Shown here: positions 25,559 through 33,852 of the stretch, piece by piece | Numbering within the stretch: position 1 is the stretch's first letter | Layout: each line of letters starts with the position of its first letter | Assembly: GCA_016712465.1 (NCBI GenBank) | Contig: JADJQZ010000001.1 | Span: 4,340,001-4,404,000 of the forward strand | Source of the DNA: Candidatus Obscuribacter sp. | GTDB taxonomy: Bacteria > Cyanobacteriota > Vampirovibrionia > Obscuribacterales > Obscuribacteraceae | Direction of reading: 5' to 3' | DNA: 64,000 nt | Made by a program: the position numbers and the translations under genes | The notes under the pieces: generated by a model | Told to the model about the DNA's origin: nothing | What the model saw: the letters and a program-made list of their open reading frames with translations, nothing else | Database searches by the model: none

Positions 25559-26239
25559 TTGGAGATCAGTATAACGGCGCAGGCAAAAATATCGCTTATT
25601 CTTGCAGCCACCATTTCACCGCTAATCTTCCAGGGGTCCGCATGGGCGAAGCCGACCGAATCGAACCCAAACGGACCAGGCGCACTCAGGTCACCGGTGC
25701 GCGCCACCGGCAGCGGCAGCGCTTTCGTCAACTGGTATCCATCTTCCATCACGCTTCCCCAGGGGATGAGCTACCCCTGTGCTCTGACACCGCTGCCCAC
25801 GTCTTTGCCAGGTATTCCGGCCGGCGACAGAAACTACATCAACCATGTCTACACCATGCTATTGAAGTGCGTTCAGGCCAAGACGATAATGCTCTCGAAA
25901 CTACGTCCGGGAGAGGCTAGAAGCGCTTACTCAAGGTATTATGCCGACACGCGCGCAGCCCTTGAGACCATTAGAAAGGAACCGACGCCGACCGGGCTTG
26001 AGTCTTTTCGCAATCAGGTGATGAACGCCATCGTGCTGCAAGTTACCTTCTTCAGCAAAGCTACGGCGGCGGCAGAAAACGGCACCGACGGCAACACCAT
26101 AATGCAGATACCCGAAGGGCGACAGGCTTCGAACTTACTTATGTCAGCCTGGGGTGAAATGCAAGGACGTTACCCTCAGTGGAGCGAAGAGACAAAAGAC
26201 AGCATGTACCACCACCTCTGCGCCCTGGATTTGTTCTAA
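25559..26239 (+). CDS. secreted hypothetical protein
   Basis: Protein of 226 aa from TTG; GAGG six bases upstream supports this start. Signal peptide with hydrophobic core ISLILAATISPLIFQG ending near SAWAKP. The mature part begins with a Pro/Gly/Ser stretch, then a helical domain (YINHVYTMLLKCVQAKTIML, YADTRAALETIRKE). No family recognised. It precedes the Gly-rich repeat protein by about 115 bp on the same strand. Confidence 0.7.
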   Translation: MEISITAQAKISLILAATISPLIFQGSAWAKPTESNPNGPGALRSPVRATGSGSAFVNWYPSSITLPQGMSYPCALTPLPTSLPGIPAGDRNYINHVYTMLLKCVQAKTIMLSKLRPGEARSAYSRYYADTRAALETIRKEPTPTGLESFRNQVMNAIVLQVTFFSKATAAAENGTDGNTIMQIPEGRQASNLLMSAWGEMQGRYPQWSEETKDSMYHHLCALDLF

Positions 26240-26355
26240 CAGCAGCACAGTCCCAGCGGTCGCCAACACCGGAATTCATAATTGGGGAGAAAAATCTCCA
26301 TAATTTCTCCACACTGATTTGAAATATTGAGAGTGTGAGGTCGGAGGATGGCAAA

Positions 26356-27471
26356 ATGGCTACAACTGCTCGCTGGTTCATTGGAACCTGTCTGCTTCTT
26401 ACTACGCTTTCCGCAAGTTTGAATCTCTCGGTGCAGGCGCAGGGGCGCTGCCAGGGTGGAGCAGGCGGTGCCTCCGGTAGAAGTGGCGGCGGAGGCGGGG
26501 GCGCTGGAGCCGGCGGTCAGGGCATGGGCGGCGGCAGAATGGGCGCCATGGCCGGACGTTTTCGCGGCGGCATGGGCGGACAGATAGCAAACGGTCAGAT
26601 GGGTGCGGGCTTCGGTGGCCCCATGGGTGGTCGCTTCCGGGGCATGGGTGGCGAATCCGGTGAAGGTGGCGGTGGTCGCATGGGCGGACGCATGGGTGGC
26701 GGCGAAGGCGGCCCCATGGGTGGACGTATGGGCGGCGGCCAAGGCGGTCCCATGGGTGGTCGCTTCCGGGGCATGGGCGGCGAATCCGGTGAAGGCGGCG
26801 GTGGACGCATGGGCGGACGCATGGGTGGCGGCGAAGGCGGTCCCATGGGTGGTCGCTTCCGGGGCATGGGCGGCGAGTCCGGTGAAGGCGGCGGTGGTCG
26901 CATGGGCGGTCGTATGGGTGGCGGCGAAGGCGGTCCCATGGGTGGTCGCTTCCGGGGCATGGGCGGCGAGTCCGGTGAAGGCGGCGGTGGTCGCATGGGC
27001 GGCGGCGAAGGCGGTCCCATGGGTGGTCGATTCCGGGGCATGGGCGGCGAGTCCGGTGAAGGCGGCGGTGGTCGCATGGGCGGACGTATGGGCGGCGGCC
27101 AAGGCGGCTACACCAGCAGCACAAGCGGTCCCCTCGACGCAGACCGCTTCACCAGAAGAGGATCGTCAGGAAGCGGCGGTGGCTATGGCGGCGAATCCGG
27201 CGGACAAGGCTTCCATCGCGGCGGTGGTTACGGCGGTGAATCCGGCGGTCCCGGTTTTCAACGCGGCGGCGGTTATGGCGGCGAATCCGGCGGTCCCGGT
27301 TTTCAACGCGGCGGCGGTTATGGCGGCGAATCCGGCGGTCCCGGTTTTCAACGCGGCGGCGGTTATGGCGGCGAATCCGGCGGTCCCGGTTTTCAACGCG
27401 GCGGCGGCTATGGCGGCGAATCCGGCGGTCCCGGTTTTCCCCACCAGGAACACAGCCAAGTTTCGTTCTAA
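26356..27471 (+). CDS. secreted Gly/Met/Arg-rich repeat protein
   Basis: Protein of about 371 aa from ATG 26356, behind GGAGG. Signal peptide ATTARWFIGTCLLLTTLSAS ends at VQAQG. The rest is repetitive: about five units of roughly 30 residues built from GGPMGGRFRGMGGESGEG and GGRMGGRMGGGE, then a short Thr/Ser linker, then six 15-residue units GGGYGGESGGPGFQR. The DNA repeats (about 90 bp and 45 bp) are very GC-rich, which makes other frames look open as well. Such Gly/Met/Arg repeats are expected to be disordered and may form a surface or phase-separating matrix; this is inference. Confidence 0.75.
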   Translation: MATTARWFIGTCLLLTTLSASLNLSVQAQGRCQGGAGGASGRSGGGGGGAGAGGQGMGGGRMGAMAGRFRGGMGGQIANGQMGAGFGGPMGGRFRGMGGESGEGGGGRMGGRMGGGEGGPMGGRMGGGQGGPMGGRFRGMGGESGEGGGGRMGGRMGGGEGGPMGGRFRGMGGESGEGGGGRMGGRMGGGEGGPMGGRFRGMGGESGEGGGGRMGGGEGGPMGGRFRGMGGESGEGGGGRMGGRMGGGQGGYTSSTSGPLDADRFTRRGSSGSGGGYGGESGGQGFHRGGGYGGESGGPGFQRGGGYGGESGGPGFQRGGGYGGESGGPGFQRGGGYGGESGGPGFQRGGGYGGESGGPGFPHQEHSQVSF

Positions 27472-27474
27472 AGA

Positions 27475-27747
27475 TCAGAGCGCCGATTCAGCCTCATTCT
27501 CACTCAAGTCACTGCTTTCAGCCGGCACTACCAGTGGACGACCAAGGGCAAGCCGGGCCTCACCTGCCGCTTTTTCAATTTCTGCATCGTCCTGGCTGAG
27601 CACGAAGACGCTCAGTTCCGCATCAGTAAAAAGCAGATTCTCCGCCCATTGTCCACCTTTGAACGAAGCCATGAACTTGTCGCGACGGTCGTAGACCGTC
27701 TTCTCGCCAGTCTCGCAATTCTGCAAAAGTATTATTGGCAGCAACAT
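27475..27747 (-). CDS. hypothetical protein, 90 aa
   Basis: Begins MLLPIILLQNCETGEKTVYD. The body WAENLLFTDAELSVFVLSQD and LALGRPLVVPAESSDLSE is acidic. It looks like a small alpha/beta protein, perhaps related to response-regulator or PilZ-like folds, but no family is recognised. It is convergent with the Gly-rich gene, with only 3 bp between stops. No clear ribosome binding site. Confidence 0.55.
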   Translation of the reverse strand: MLLPIILLQNCETGEKTVYDRRDKFMASFKGGQWAENLLFTDAELSVFVLSQDDAEIEKAAGEARLALGRPLVVPAESSDLSENEAESAL

Positions 27748-27969
27748 AAATCAGTCTCATCAGTGCGCCGGAAATGCTCAACTAAGTCTACATTACAAGC
27801 GCTTTGAAATTGTGCACAAGTTTCCAAGTTACCCAAAGGTACCCACCTGCCTGGACCGACCTGGTAATCAAGCGCAAGCCATGTAAGAAGACTGCAACAC
27901 TCCCAAACGCGGCCAACGCCCCTGAAGGGGGCTGTGGTATTCTAGAAAATCCGGCAGCCACCGGTCCAA

Positions 27970-28054
27970 GGGCGAGTGGCGAAATTGGCAGACGCGCTAG
28001 ACTTAGGATCTAGTTCAGCAATGAGTGGAGGTTCAAGTCCTCTCTCGCCCACCA
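27970..28054 (+). tRNA. tRNA-Leu (TAG anticodon)
   Basis: Class II tRNA with a long variable arm. Acceptor gggcgag pairs with ctcgccc, the anticodon loop contains TAG, T-arm is ggaggttcaagtcctc, and the 3' CCA is encoded. A terminator follows directly. It decodes CUA and other CUN codons. Confidence 0.97.
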
Positions 28055-28063
28055 TTTAAAATT

Positions 28064-28085
28064 CCGCCGCAAGGCGGTTTTTTTT
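28064..28085 (+). terminator. Rho-independent terminator of tRNA-Leu
   Basis: ccgcc, loop gcaa, ggcgg, followed by a T8 run. Confidence 0.92.
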
Positions 28086-28208
28086 CGACTAAATGCACAT
28101 CAGAGCTGCCAGTGGAACCTCTGCGTCAATCGCTATACGACTATCTCCAGTCACCGTTGTAGTATCCTAGATTGCCTTGTTAGCATCTGTGGGTCAGGAG
28201 CGGAAGCA

Positions 28209-29879
28209 ATGCGAGCAAGATTTCAAGCTATGATTCTTGCTTCGTTTATAGCGACAAGCACGGTAACAAACGCCAATGCCTACAACACGGTAGGTGTTAT
28301 AGATTGCACGGGGAAGACCATCGTCCCGTGCGAGTACCATCGAGTTGAGGTACTCACAAATGGCTTCTTCTTCCTCGAAAAGATGGATAAGGTTAACCCA
28401 CTAAAGGTCTCTTACGACGGGATCATCGTTGACGATGATGGTAAGCCTATATCACTAAACATTCCAGCCGGGAGCACACTCTCTAAAGTGTTCCTTCCAG
28501 ATAAAGTCAGCAATACGAAAAATACCCATAGCCTGCCTGAAGGTACGATTCTCGAAATTCACGGGTCTGAAGGTTTTGGACTTTGTCGAGTAGACGGCAC
28601 GCTCATTCTGGAACCTAAGTTCGATGCCATAGGCAATCCGATTCAAGGTCACTTTCCAATTTCCGGCGGCAATCCGAATTGTCGCACCATGCTAATGTTC
28701 ATGCTAAATTCGAACACTGGTAAACGCGTAAACGCACCAGCGAATGCCAAAATAAAGGACACAGCTAGAATATTGCCAATACCATTCGAAATGCAACGAG
28801 ACGGTCAGTCCACATGGGGTTATATGAATCTCAGCGGTAATGTTGCTATAGAGCCAACGTTTGCACGTGCTAATGAATTCTCTCAAAATGGATTAGCCAT
28901 GGTAACTCCCACGAGGAGCAGGAAAAACGCATACATCGACAGAACTGGCAAAATTGTTTCGCCAATCTTCGACCATGCAGATGATTTCCACGACAACACC
29001 GCAATCGTTGAAACAACAACCGGTAAGGTGAGCAAGAAGGGACTGATTAACGAAAAGTTCGAGTTTGTCCTTGCTCCAGACTATACACAACTTGAGCGCC
29101 TTTTTGAAAATACATTCGCAGCTCAGAAAAACGACGGCGATCAATGGCAAGCAATATCATCCACCGGTAAGTTCCTATTTTCTCTGCCTGTCCATACAAA
29201 ACGCGTCTCTCTGTTGACTGACGGCATTCTATGCGAGACTCAAAGCCCGTCCGACGAGGTAAAGAGGTATGTAGTAATAGATCGTACCGGACAAACTCTA
29301 CGTTCCAGCAACGGCGATAGCCCCTTGCATTTTAAATTCGGTCTGGCCGTCCTACCGACGGAAAGGAAGAAGCAACCCAGGGAATGGAAGCTGATTGACA
29401 AAGATGGACGAGTTCTGCAGACTTCCTCGTCGGCATTTCTCTCCGTGGTGTCAGCTAATCGCATTCTCAAATACGTGCAACACGAGCACTTCGTACCTGC
29501 TGCGTGGCAGGACCCAAATCCACTGGGGATAGGTGGGTTTAGTCGCTTTGATCACTTTGCCTATTTCTTGAACGACTTCAATTTAATAGACATGCCACGC
29601 GCTCAAGTTGAGAAGATGCTGGGATCATCCGAACGACAAATACCAGGAGCCAACTTCTATTGGATAGGCTATGGACCTTGCGGCAACTCATGGACAGCAA
29701 TCGAAATCGAGTTCGACCAAAACCGAGTCAGTCGGTGGAGAGAAGTCTGGCAATCCAACGAAACTCAGCACGCCGCTCCATGGGTGACAACCAATGTGAT
29801 GGTCGACATGGAGCAATCGAGTCCCAATGCAGAGCCCAGGTTTAAGTTCAACCCGAAGAGAGAGAGCACCTTACAATAG
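28209..29879 (+). CDS. secreted WG-repeat protein with BamE-like tail
   Basis: Protein of 556 aa from ATG behind AGGAG. Signal peptide MRARFQAMILASFIATS ends near NANAY. Residues about 25-430 hold WG/KWG-type repeats (VGVIDCTGKTIVPCEYHRVE, GYMNLSGNVAIEPTFARANE, AYIDRTGKIVSPIFDHADDF), each a short beta unit with the pattern DxxGKxxxxxxF; these form beta-propeller-like envelope proteins. Residues about 455-530 (LNDFNLIDMPRAQVEKMLGS, NFYWIGYGPCGNSWTAIEIE) resemble the BamE/SmpA domain. It is likely a periplasmic or surface protein. GC content is visibly lower than that of its neighbours. Confidence 0.8.
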   Translation: MRARFQAMILASFIATSTVTNANAYNTVGVIDCTGKTIVPCEYHRVEVLTNGFFFLEKMDKVNPLKVSYDGIIVDDDGKPISLNIPAGSTLSKVFLPDKVSNTKNTHSLPEGTILEIHGSEGFGLCRVDGTLILEPKFDAIGNPIQGHFPISGGNPNCRTMLMFMLNSNTGKRVNAPANAKIKDTARILPIPFEMQRDGQSTWGYMNLSGNVAIEPTFARANEFSQNGLAMVTPTRSRKNAYIDRTGKIVSPIFDHADDFHDNTAIVETTTGKVSKKGLINEKFEFVLAPDYTQLERLFENTFAAQKNDGDQWQAISSTGKFLFSLPVHTKRVSLLTDGILCETQSPSDEVKRYVVIDRTGQTLRSSNGDSPLHFKFGLAVLPTERKKQPREWKLIDKDGRVLQTSSSAFLSVVSANRILKYVQHEHFVPAAWQDPNPLGIGGFSRFDHFAYFLNDFNLIDMPRAQVEKMLGSSERQIPGANFYWIGYGPCGNSWTAIEIEFDQNRVSRWREVWQSNETQHAAPWVTTNVMVDMEQSSPNAEPRFKFNPKRESTLQ

Positions 29880-29937
29880 TCTACTCAAGTTGAATTCTTC
29901 GACTGCAGACACAAGCGACCTGAAATATTACCACCTT

Positions 29938-30894
29938 CTACAACTGCTCGGCGGCTTTCAGGTCTGCCTGGTAGAGATCATGCCGACCCATGCGCTTGTA
30001 TATTTCAGCACGCTCCTTGAGAAAGGAACTGGTCTTCAGCTCTGACAGGGCTCTTGTGTAATCAGCTTCGGCTTCCTTCAAATGTCCTTTGCGCCCATGA
30101 ACCCGAGCGCGCCTCGCTAACGCGTCTTCATCCCGGGGATTCCTGCCGATAATGACTGTGAGCACGCGCACAGCTTCGTCACTTTGACCAAGCTTTTCCA
30201 GACAATCTACCTGCTTAAAGAGATAACTGTCACTGTGCCCTTTAGCGTCCAGTTGCTTATAGACAACCAGTGCATCCCTATACCTGCGCAAATTTTCCAG
30301 GATACCGGCCTTTGATTCCAGGGCGGATTTCAGCGTACTTTGGTCCTCAGCAGCCGCTATATAGAGGTCGGTAACAAGCAGCGCCTCTTGATTGCGATTG
30401 AGACCACTCAACGCCGCAGCTTTATTTCCAAAGCAGGTGCTGGAGGGCGATTTCACCTTAAGGCCGGCATCGCAAACCTGAATGGCCTCCTGGTAGCGTT
30501 TTTGAATCAGCAAAAGATTCGAGAGAGAGCCATATACAGAGTTATTGCCTGGAGTTAGCTGGATGCACTTACGAAAACAACGTTCAGCCTCGGCAAGGCC
30601 GTTTTCCATGTCATCCATATTGTTATAACAGGCACGCCCGAGGTCCCAGTAGAGCAAGCCGTTATTCGGGTCGAGTTTGATGGCACGGCGCAAAGGTACC
30701 TGCGCCGCCACAAAGCTACCGCGGTGAATCAGTTCGGAAGCTTCTTTCTCCAGGTGATTCACCAGTGCCTTCCTGGTGGCAGCCGGCATATTCTCCGGCT
30801 TGGCGGAAAGTGGCAAGGGTAAAAGCAAAAGCACACTTGCAAAAGTCGAACCTTCAACCAACCGCTTGAAAAACTCTCGGTTACCAGAGGACAT
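29938..30894 (-). CDS. secreted TPR protein
   Basis: Protein of 318 aa. ATG at 30894 is preferred over GTG at 30903. A signal peptide (STFASVLLLLPLPLSAKP) is followed by about seven TPR units: FVAAQVPLRRAIKLDPNNGL, AERCFRKCIQLTPGNNSVYG, YQEAIQVCDAGLKV, EALLVTDLYIAAAED, SDEAVRVLTVIIGRNPRDED, KEAEADYTRALSELKT. TPRs bind partner peptides, so this is probably a periplasmic assembly factor. It is convergent with the WG-repeat gene. Confidence 0.85.
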   Translation of the reverse strand: MSSGNREFFKRLVEGSTFASVLLLLPLPLSAKPENMPAATRKALVNHLEKEASELIHRGSFVAAQVPLRRAIKLDPNNGLLYWDLGRACYNNMDDMENGLAEAERCFRKCIQLTPGNNSVYGSLSNLLLIQKRYQEAIQVCDAGLKVKSPSSTCFGNKAAALSGLNRNQEALLVTDLYIAAAEDQSTLKSALESKAGILENLRRYRDALVVYKQLDAKGHSDSYLFKQVDCLEKLGQSDEAVRVLTVIIGRNPRDEDALARRARVHGRKGHLKEAEADYTRALSELKTSSFLKERAEIYKRMGRHDLYQADLKAAEQL

Positions 30895-31031
30895 TCCTAA
30901 CACTAACCCTCAAGAAAAGATTCATCAGTGCAAGCTTCCTGACGCACTACGCGAACTACCGTAGAATTCGCTACTCGCAGGGAGTACGCTCAGGTTTTGG
31001 GCAATAGTATATACGCAAACGCGCTTAACTG

Positions 31032-31511
31032 TTACTGCTCAGCGGAAGCCAACTCCATGATGCGCCCGAGTTGGCTGTCACTGAAGTAGGGGCAAGAACA
31101 GCGCAGCTCATCAAGCACATAAGCGTCAGGAATATGCAGGGCAAGGGTATAGGCCGTCACCACCATCTGGGCCAGCACATCGGCCAGGGTCTCCCGAGCC
31201 GTATCAAACTCTTGAAACTTCATAAGCAGACGCAGATAAACGTCATGCCAATTTCTTACGTCGGAATTAGACAAGGCATCGATAGCGGCGTCCTTCAAGA
31301 CACCATGCTTAACAGGTTCGTTCCGGCCCCCATCAATAGGCTTTTCACGGGGGTTGTACCAGCCTCCGTCCTTACCGCCATCCTTACCGCCGTCTTTCCC
31401 TCCGCCCTGTCCAAACGCAGTCCTAATTTTACGCCCACCGCCCCCGCCTGAAGCCTCAGACTGAGGCTTGGGCGATACTTCGGCTCCATCTTCAGGAAGA
31501 TTCTCAGACAT
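31032..31511 (-). CDS. hypothetical protein with Gly/Lys/Asp linker
   Basis: Protein of 159 aa from ATG 31511 (frame open to 31541). Residues 1-65 are disordered with a GGKDGGKDGGKDGG repeat. Residues 75-159 form a helical domain (NWHDVYLRLLMKFQEFDTAR, DVLAQMVVTAYTLAL, FSDSQLGRIMELA). No family recognised. It lies in the same direction as the paralog pair upstream but 190 bp away from it. Confidence 0.65.
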   Translation of the reverse strand: MSENLPEDGAEVSPKPQSEASGGGGGRKIRTAFGQGGGKDGGKDGGKDGGWYNPREKPIDGGRNEPVKHGVLKDAAIDALSNSDVRNWHDVYLRLLMKFQEFDTARETLADVLAQMVVTAYTLALHIPDAYVLDELRCSCPYFSDSQLGRIMELASAEQ

Positions 31512-31549
31512 GGAAAAACCGGGAGGTGCTCTTAAATACAATCATACCC

Positions 31550-31591
31550 AATGGCGCAGTCCGAATGGCGCAATCCTAATGGCGCAGCCCC
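31550..31591. repeat. 14-bp tandem repeat, three copies
   Basis: aatggcgcagtccg, aatggcgcaatcct, aatggcgcagcccc, just upstream of the 159-aa gene, where its promoter is expected. Confidence 0.85.
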
Positions 31592-31703
31592 AAAGTCTGC
31601 CTGCATATCGGCCGGTCGATCCGCTCAACATGTCACACCAAGGCGAACGGCAGTTACTATCCAGATACTCCCATCAGCAGGACTCAACTCGTGAACTCTC
31701 AAA

Positions 31704-32093
31704 TCAAGGAATCTTATCCAGTCCTTGATTCTGCTCATAGGCTTTAGCTGCTTCCAGAGCCCTGGCCGCCCGTGTCTCCGCCCAACCCTGAGCATGCATA
31801 ACCGGCAGCCTGTACTCGGGGTCTTTCGCCTTGCTGCCGTGGTCGATCATCATATGTTTGCTCTTTTGTAAGCACTGCCCCAGGTCAATGTCCACCCCAC
31901 CGTCACTGAGCTCCAGCTTGGCGCAGTGGTATTCAGATTGTTTGTCTGAAAAATCATGGCGGGTTGAAAGCCAGAGCTTTCTGTCCGGCGTAGCAAACAA
32001 TTCGGCGGGGCTAAAATATGCCGTATCCCCGCTCTTTATTTCTCTGGGCTCCACCATGTGCATTTCCTTGCGAATGGCTTGTAAATCGCTCAT
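31704..32093 (-). CDS. hypothetical protein B of a tandem paralog pair (Cys57 copy)
   Basis: Protein of 129 aa. ATG at 32093 follows TGGAGG six bases upstream. The first 80 residues align without gaps with the product of the preceding gene: shared SP at 28-29, DRK at 37-39, LST at 42-44, YH at 55-56, GV at 66-67, Cys74. Here position 57 is Cys (TGC), where the paralog has TGA. The C-terminal part (GWAETRAARALEAAKAYEQN) is helical and differs from the paralog. No known family recognised. No signal peptide. The short gap (32 bp) and shared strand make the pair an operon. Confidence 0.75.
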   Translation of the reverse strand: MSDLQAIRKEMHMVEPREIKSGDTAYFSPAELFATPDRKLWLSTRHDFSDKQSEYHCAKLELSDGGVDIDLGQCLQKSKHMMIDHGSKAKDPEYRLPVMHAQGWAETRAARALEAAKAYEQNQGLDKIP

Positions 32094-32125
32094 TCTATAC
32101 CTCCAGACAAAATCACTAAAGTAGC

Positions 32126-32455
32126 TTAACGCCACCACGGGCGGTCCACCGTCAACTCCAGAACGGGCAGCGCATCTGCCGGAGGTTTAGTGTCAGACAG
32201 CGGTTTCAAGGCGTTGTTCTTTTTGTACTCCTCACAAGCGGTCATATCTATTTTCACGCCCGCTTCTTCAATATCAACTCTGGCTCAATGATAGTCAGTG
32301 GCATAACCAGAAGCCAGATGCGCCGTAGACAGATACTGTTTCCTGTCGGCGGTGGTGACAACCTCATCAGGACTGACAAAAACAGACTCTCCCTTTTGGA
32401 AATCGTCAAAACGCCCCTGCACCATCTCAACCGGCACATTAGCCTGCTTGGACAT
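32126..32455 (-). CDS. hypothetical protein A of the paralog pair, interrupted by in-frame TGA at codon 57
   Basis: ATG 32455 follows GGAGG at eight bases. The frame runs 56 codons to TGA (32285-32287), then continues open for 52 codons to TAA at 32126. Both halves align gap-free with gene B, including Cys74, and TGA stands exactly at B's Cys57. Possible readings are a recent TGC-to-TGA nonsense mutation, a truncated 56-aa product, or selenocysteine. A 6-bp hairpin (aagcgg and ccgctt) begins 19 nt after the TGA on the minus strand, which is in the range of bacterial SECIS elements, but its loop does not show a known SECIS consensus. No family recognised. Confidence 0.6.
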
Positions 32456-32546
32456 CGCTTGCACCTCCACGGCATGAACACTTAACTAAGTTATGCCGTC
32501 GGCGTCAAACCTGCATAAAACAGCCGGGGAAGATTCCCACTGCCAA

Positions 32547-33761
32547 CTATTTGCTCCCGAGGGTCTCGAACAAAACATCCGGCGGCAACTCATAAAGCGC
32601 ACGCAGGGTGACAAAATCATTCCTGTTAACTGGGCTGGCTGCCGAATACTGAGCACACTCTCGCCAACTAATGGTCTTGCCCTTGCCGGCCATAACATCG
32701 TCTAAGGCCGGGCTGTGTTGCTGCAACCCCAGCACATGACCAAACTCATGGGTGCTAGTCTGCCGCAACTCCGAGGGCGCACGCGCCCCCCACTTGCGCA
32801 GATAATCGGTTTCTACGTGCACAATAGCACGCGGTCTCGAAACACCGGTCCAGGGGTAATAAGTGCGCCCCACAGAATCAGCTCCGCTTTGCGGGCACCA
32901 GAAATAGAGCACATCAGCCTTGCGCGGGTCATCGACAAACTCGTACTTGATGATACCCTCAGCCGCCACCCAGGCCCAGTCGTTAATCCCAGCCCGCACA
33001 ATGTCGGCGTAGTTTGGAACATAATGTTCGACCCGGCTCAGATGCTCAAAGAAGCCAGGCTTATCAAAGAGGCTATAAAGCGTGCGGCACTTTTCTACGG
33101 TAAGCTCAGGTCCTACATAACCTGGTGGCAACTGCAAACCGTCGGCAATCCAGACTTTGATTGGTCCCTTCGACTTATCCCAGCGCATCAGTTCGCCGTT
33201 TTCCAGTTGCGAGTAGGGCTTGATGGAATGAAACTGTCGCTTCCAATCGGTGAGCGTCTTGAGCGCCAGTTTATTCCAGTCGCTCTCGGGACTGGTCATA
33301 ACCACCACCCGACAAAGCGCATGTTCAGCGGTATCGATGTCGTCGGCGTAGAGGGCAGCCGTGCCCAGATAATATTGCAGAGAAGCGTCACGGGGCTTCT
33401 TTTTCACACACTCAGCAAAGAGCCTGGCGGCTTCCACATAATTTCGCTGCATATAGCACTGCAAAGCTTGCTTCTGCATGGTGGCAAGGTCAGGGGAAGC
33501 GGCATCACCGGCGGTGTTACCCATGCGCTTGGCAGACTTGCCGTGGCTTGCACCCCTTCCTTTAGCCAGGGCAGCAGCACCGGAGAAGCTACCACACTCA
33601 GAAAGTGCAATGTCACTGAGGGAGGAACAGCCTCCAAGAGAAAAGGGCACCTCGCACAGCAGGGTCCTTAAGACCGGCAGTGGCAGAAGTGCATTAGACC
33701 ACAGCAACGTCAACGAGAGAAATGCCAAACAGTTGCGAAGCCTGACGGTTTTGGAAATCAT
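32547..33761 (-). CDS. secreted matrixin-like zinc metalloprotease with TPR segment
   Basis: Protein of 404 aa. The N-terminal hydrophobic region (LAFLSLTLLWSNALLPLP) is a signal peptide. Residues about 95-170 form a TPR pair (MQKQALQCYMQRNYVEAARL, DASLQYYLGTAALYADDIDT). The C-terminal half holds a metzincin motif H338-E-F-G-H342-V-L-G-L-Q-Q-H348, followed by a likely Met-turn (DDVMAG). This is the M10 (matrixin) pattern: three His bind zinc and Glu339 activates water. It probably cleaves proteins outside the cytoplasm. The TPR segment may bind substrate. It lies upstream of the paralog pair on the same strand. Confidence 0.85.
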   Translation of the reverse strand: MISKTVRLRNCLAFLSLTLLWSNALLPLPVLRTLLCEVPFSLGGCSSLSDIALSECGSFSGAAALAKGRGASHGKSAKRMGNTAGDAASPDLATMQKQALQCYMQRNYVEAARLFAECVKKKPRDASLQYYLGTAALYADDIDTAEHALCRVVVMTSPESDWNKLALKTLTDWKRQFHSIKPYSQLENGELMRWDKSKGPIKVWIADGLQLPPGYVGPELTVEKCRTLYSLFDKPGFFEHLSRVEHYVPNYADIVRAGINDWAWVAAEGIIKYEFVDDPRKADVLYFWCPQSGADSVGRTYYPWTGVSRPRAIVHVETDYLRKWGARAPSELRQTSTHEFGHVLGLQQHSPALDDVMAGKGKTISWRECAQYSAASPVNRNDFVTLRALYELPPDVLFETLGSK

Positions 33762-33852
33762 AAAAGCCCCACTGCCGCGAACGAACCAGGGACGAACCGA
33801 AAGGCACGAAAGGCGCCAGATGGTTCCAATAAATCCAATCTACCCTAAAACC

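Noticed and set aside
26236..27459. Long minus-strand ORFs opposite the Gly/Met-rich gene (Thr/Ala/His, Pro/Met/Arg or Ala/Gly repeats)
   Set aside because: They are products of the GC-rich repeats read in other frames; the plus frame has a ribosome binding site and a signal peptide.
32126..32455. TGA read as Gly or Trp throughout (alternative genetic code)
   Set aside because: Other genes here end naturally at TGA, for example nadA, hence TGA is a normal stop.
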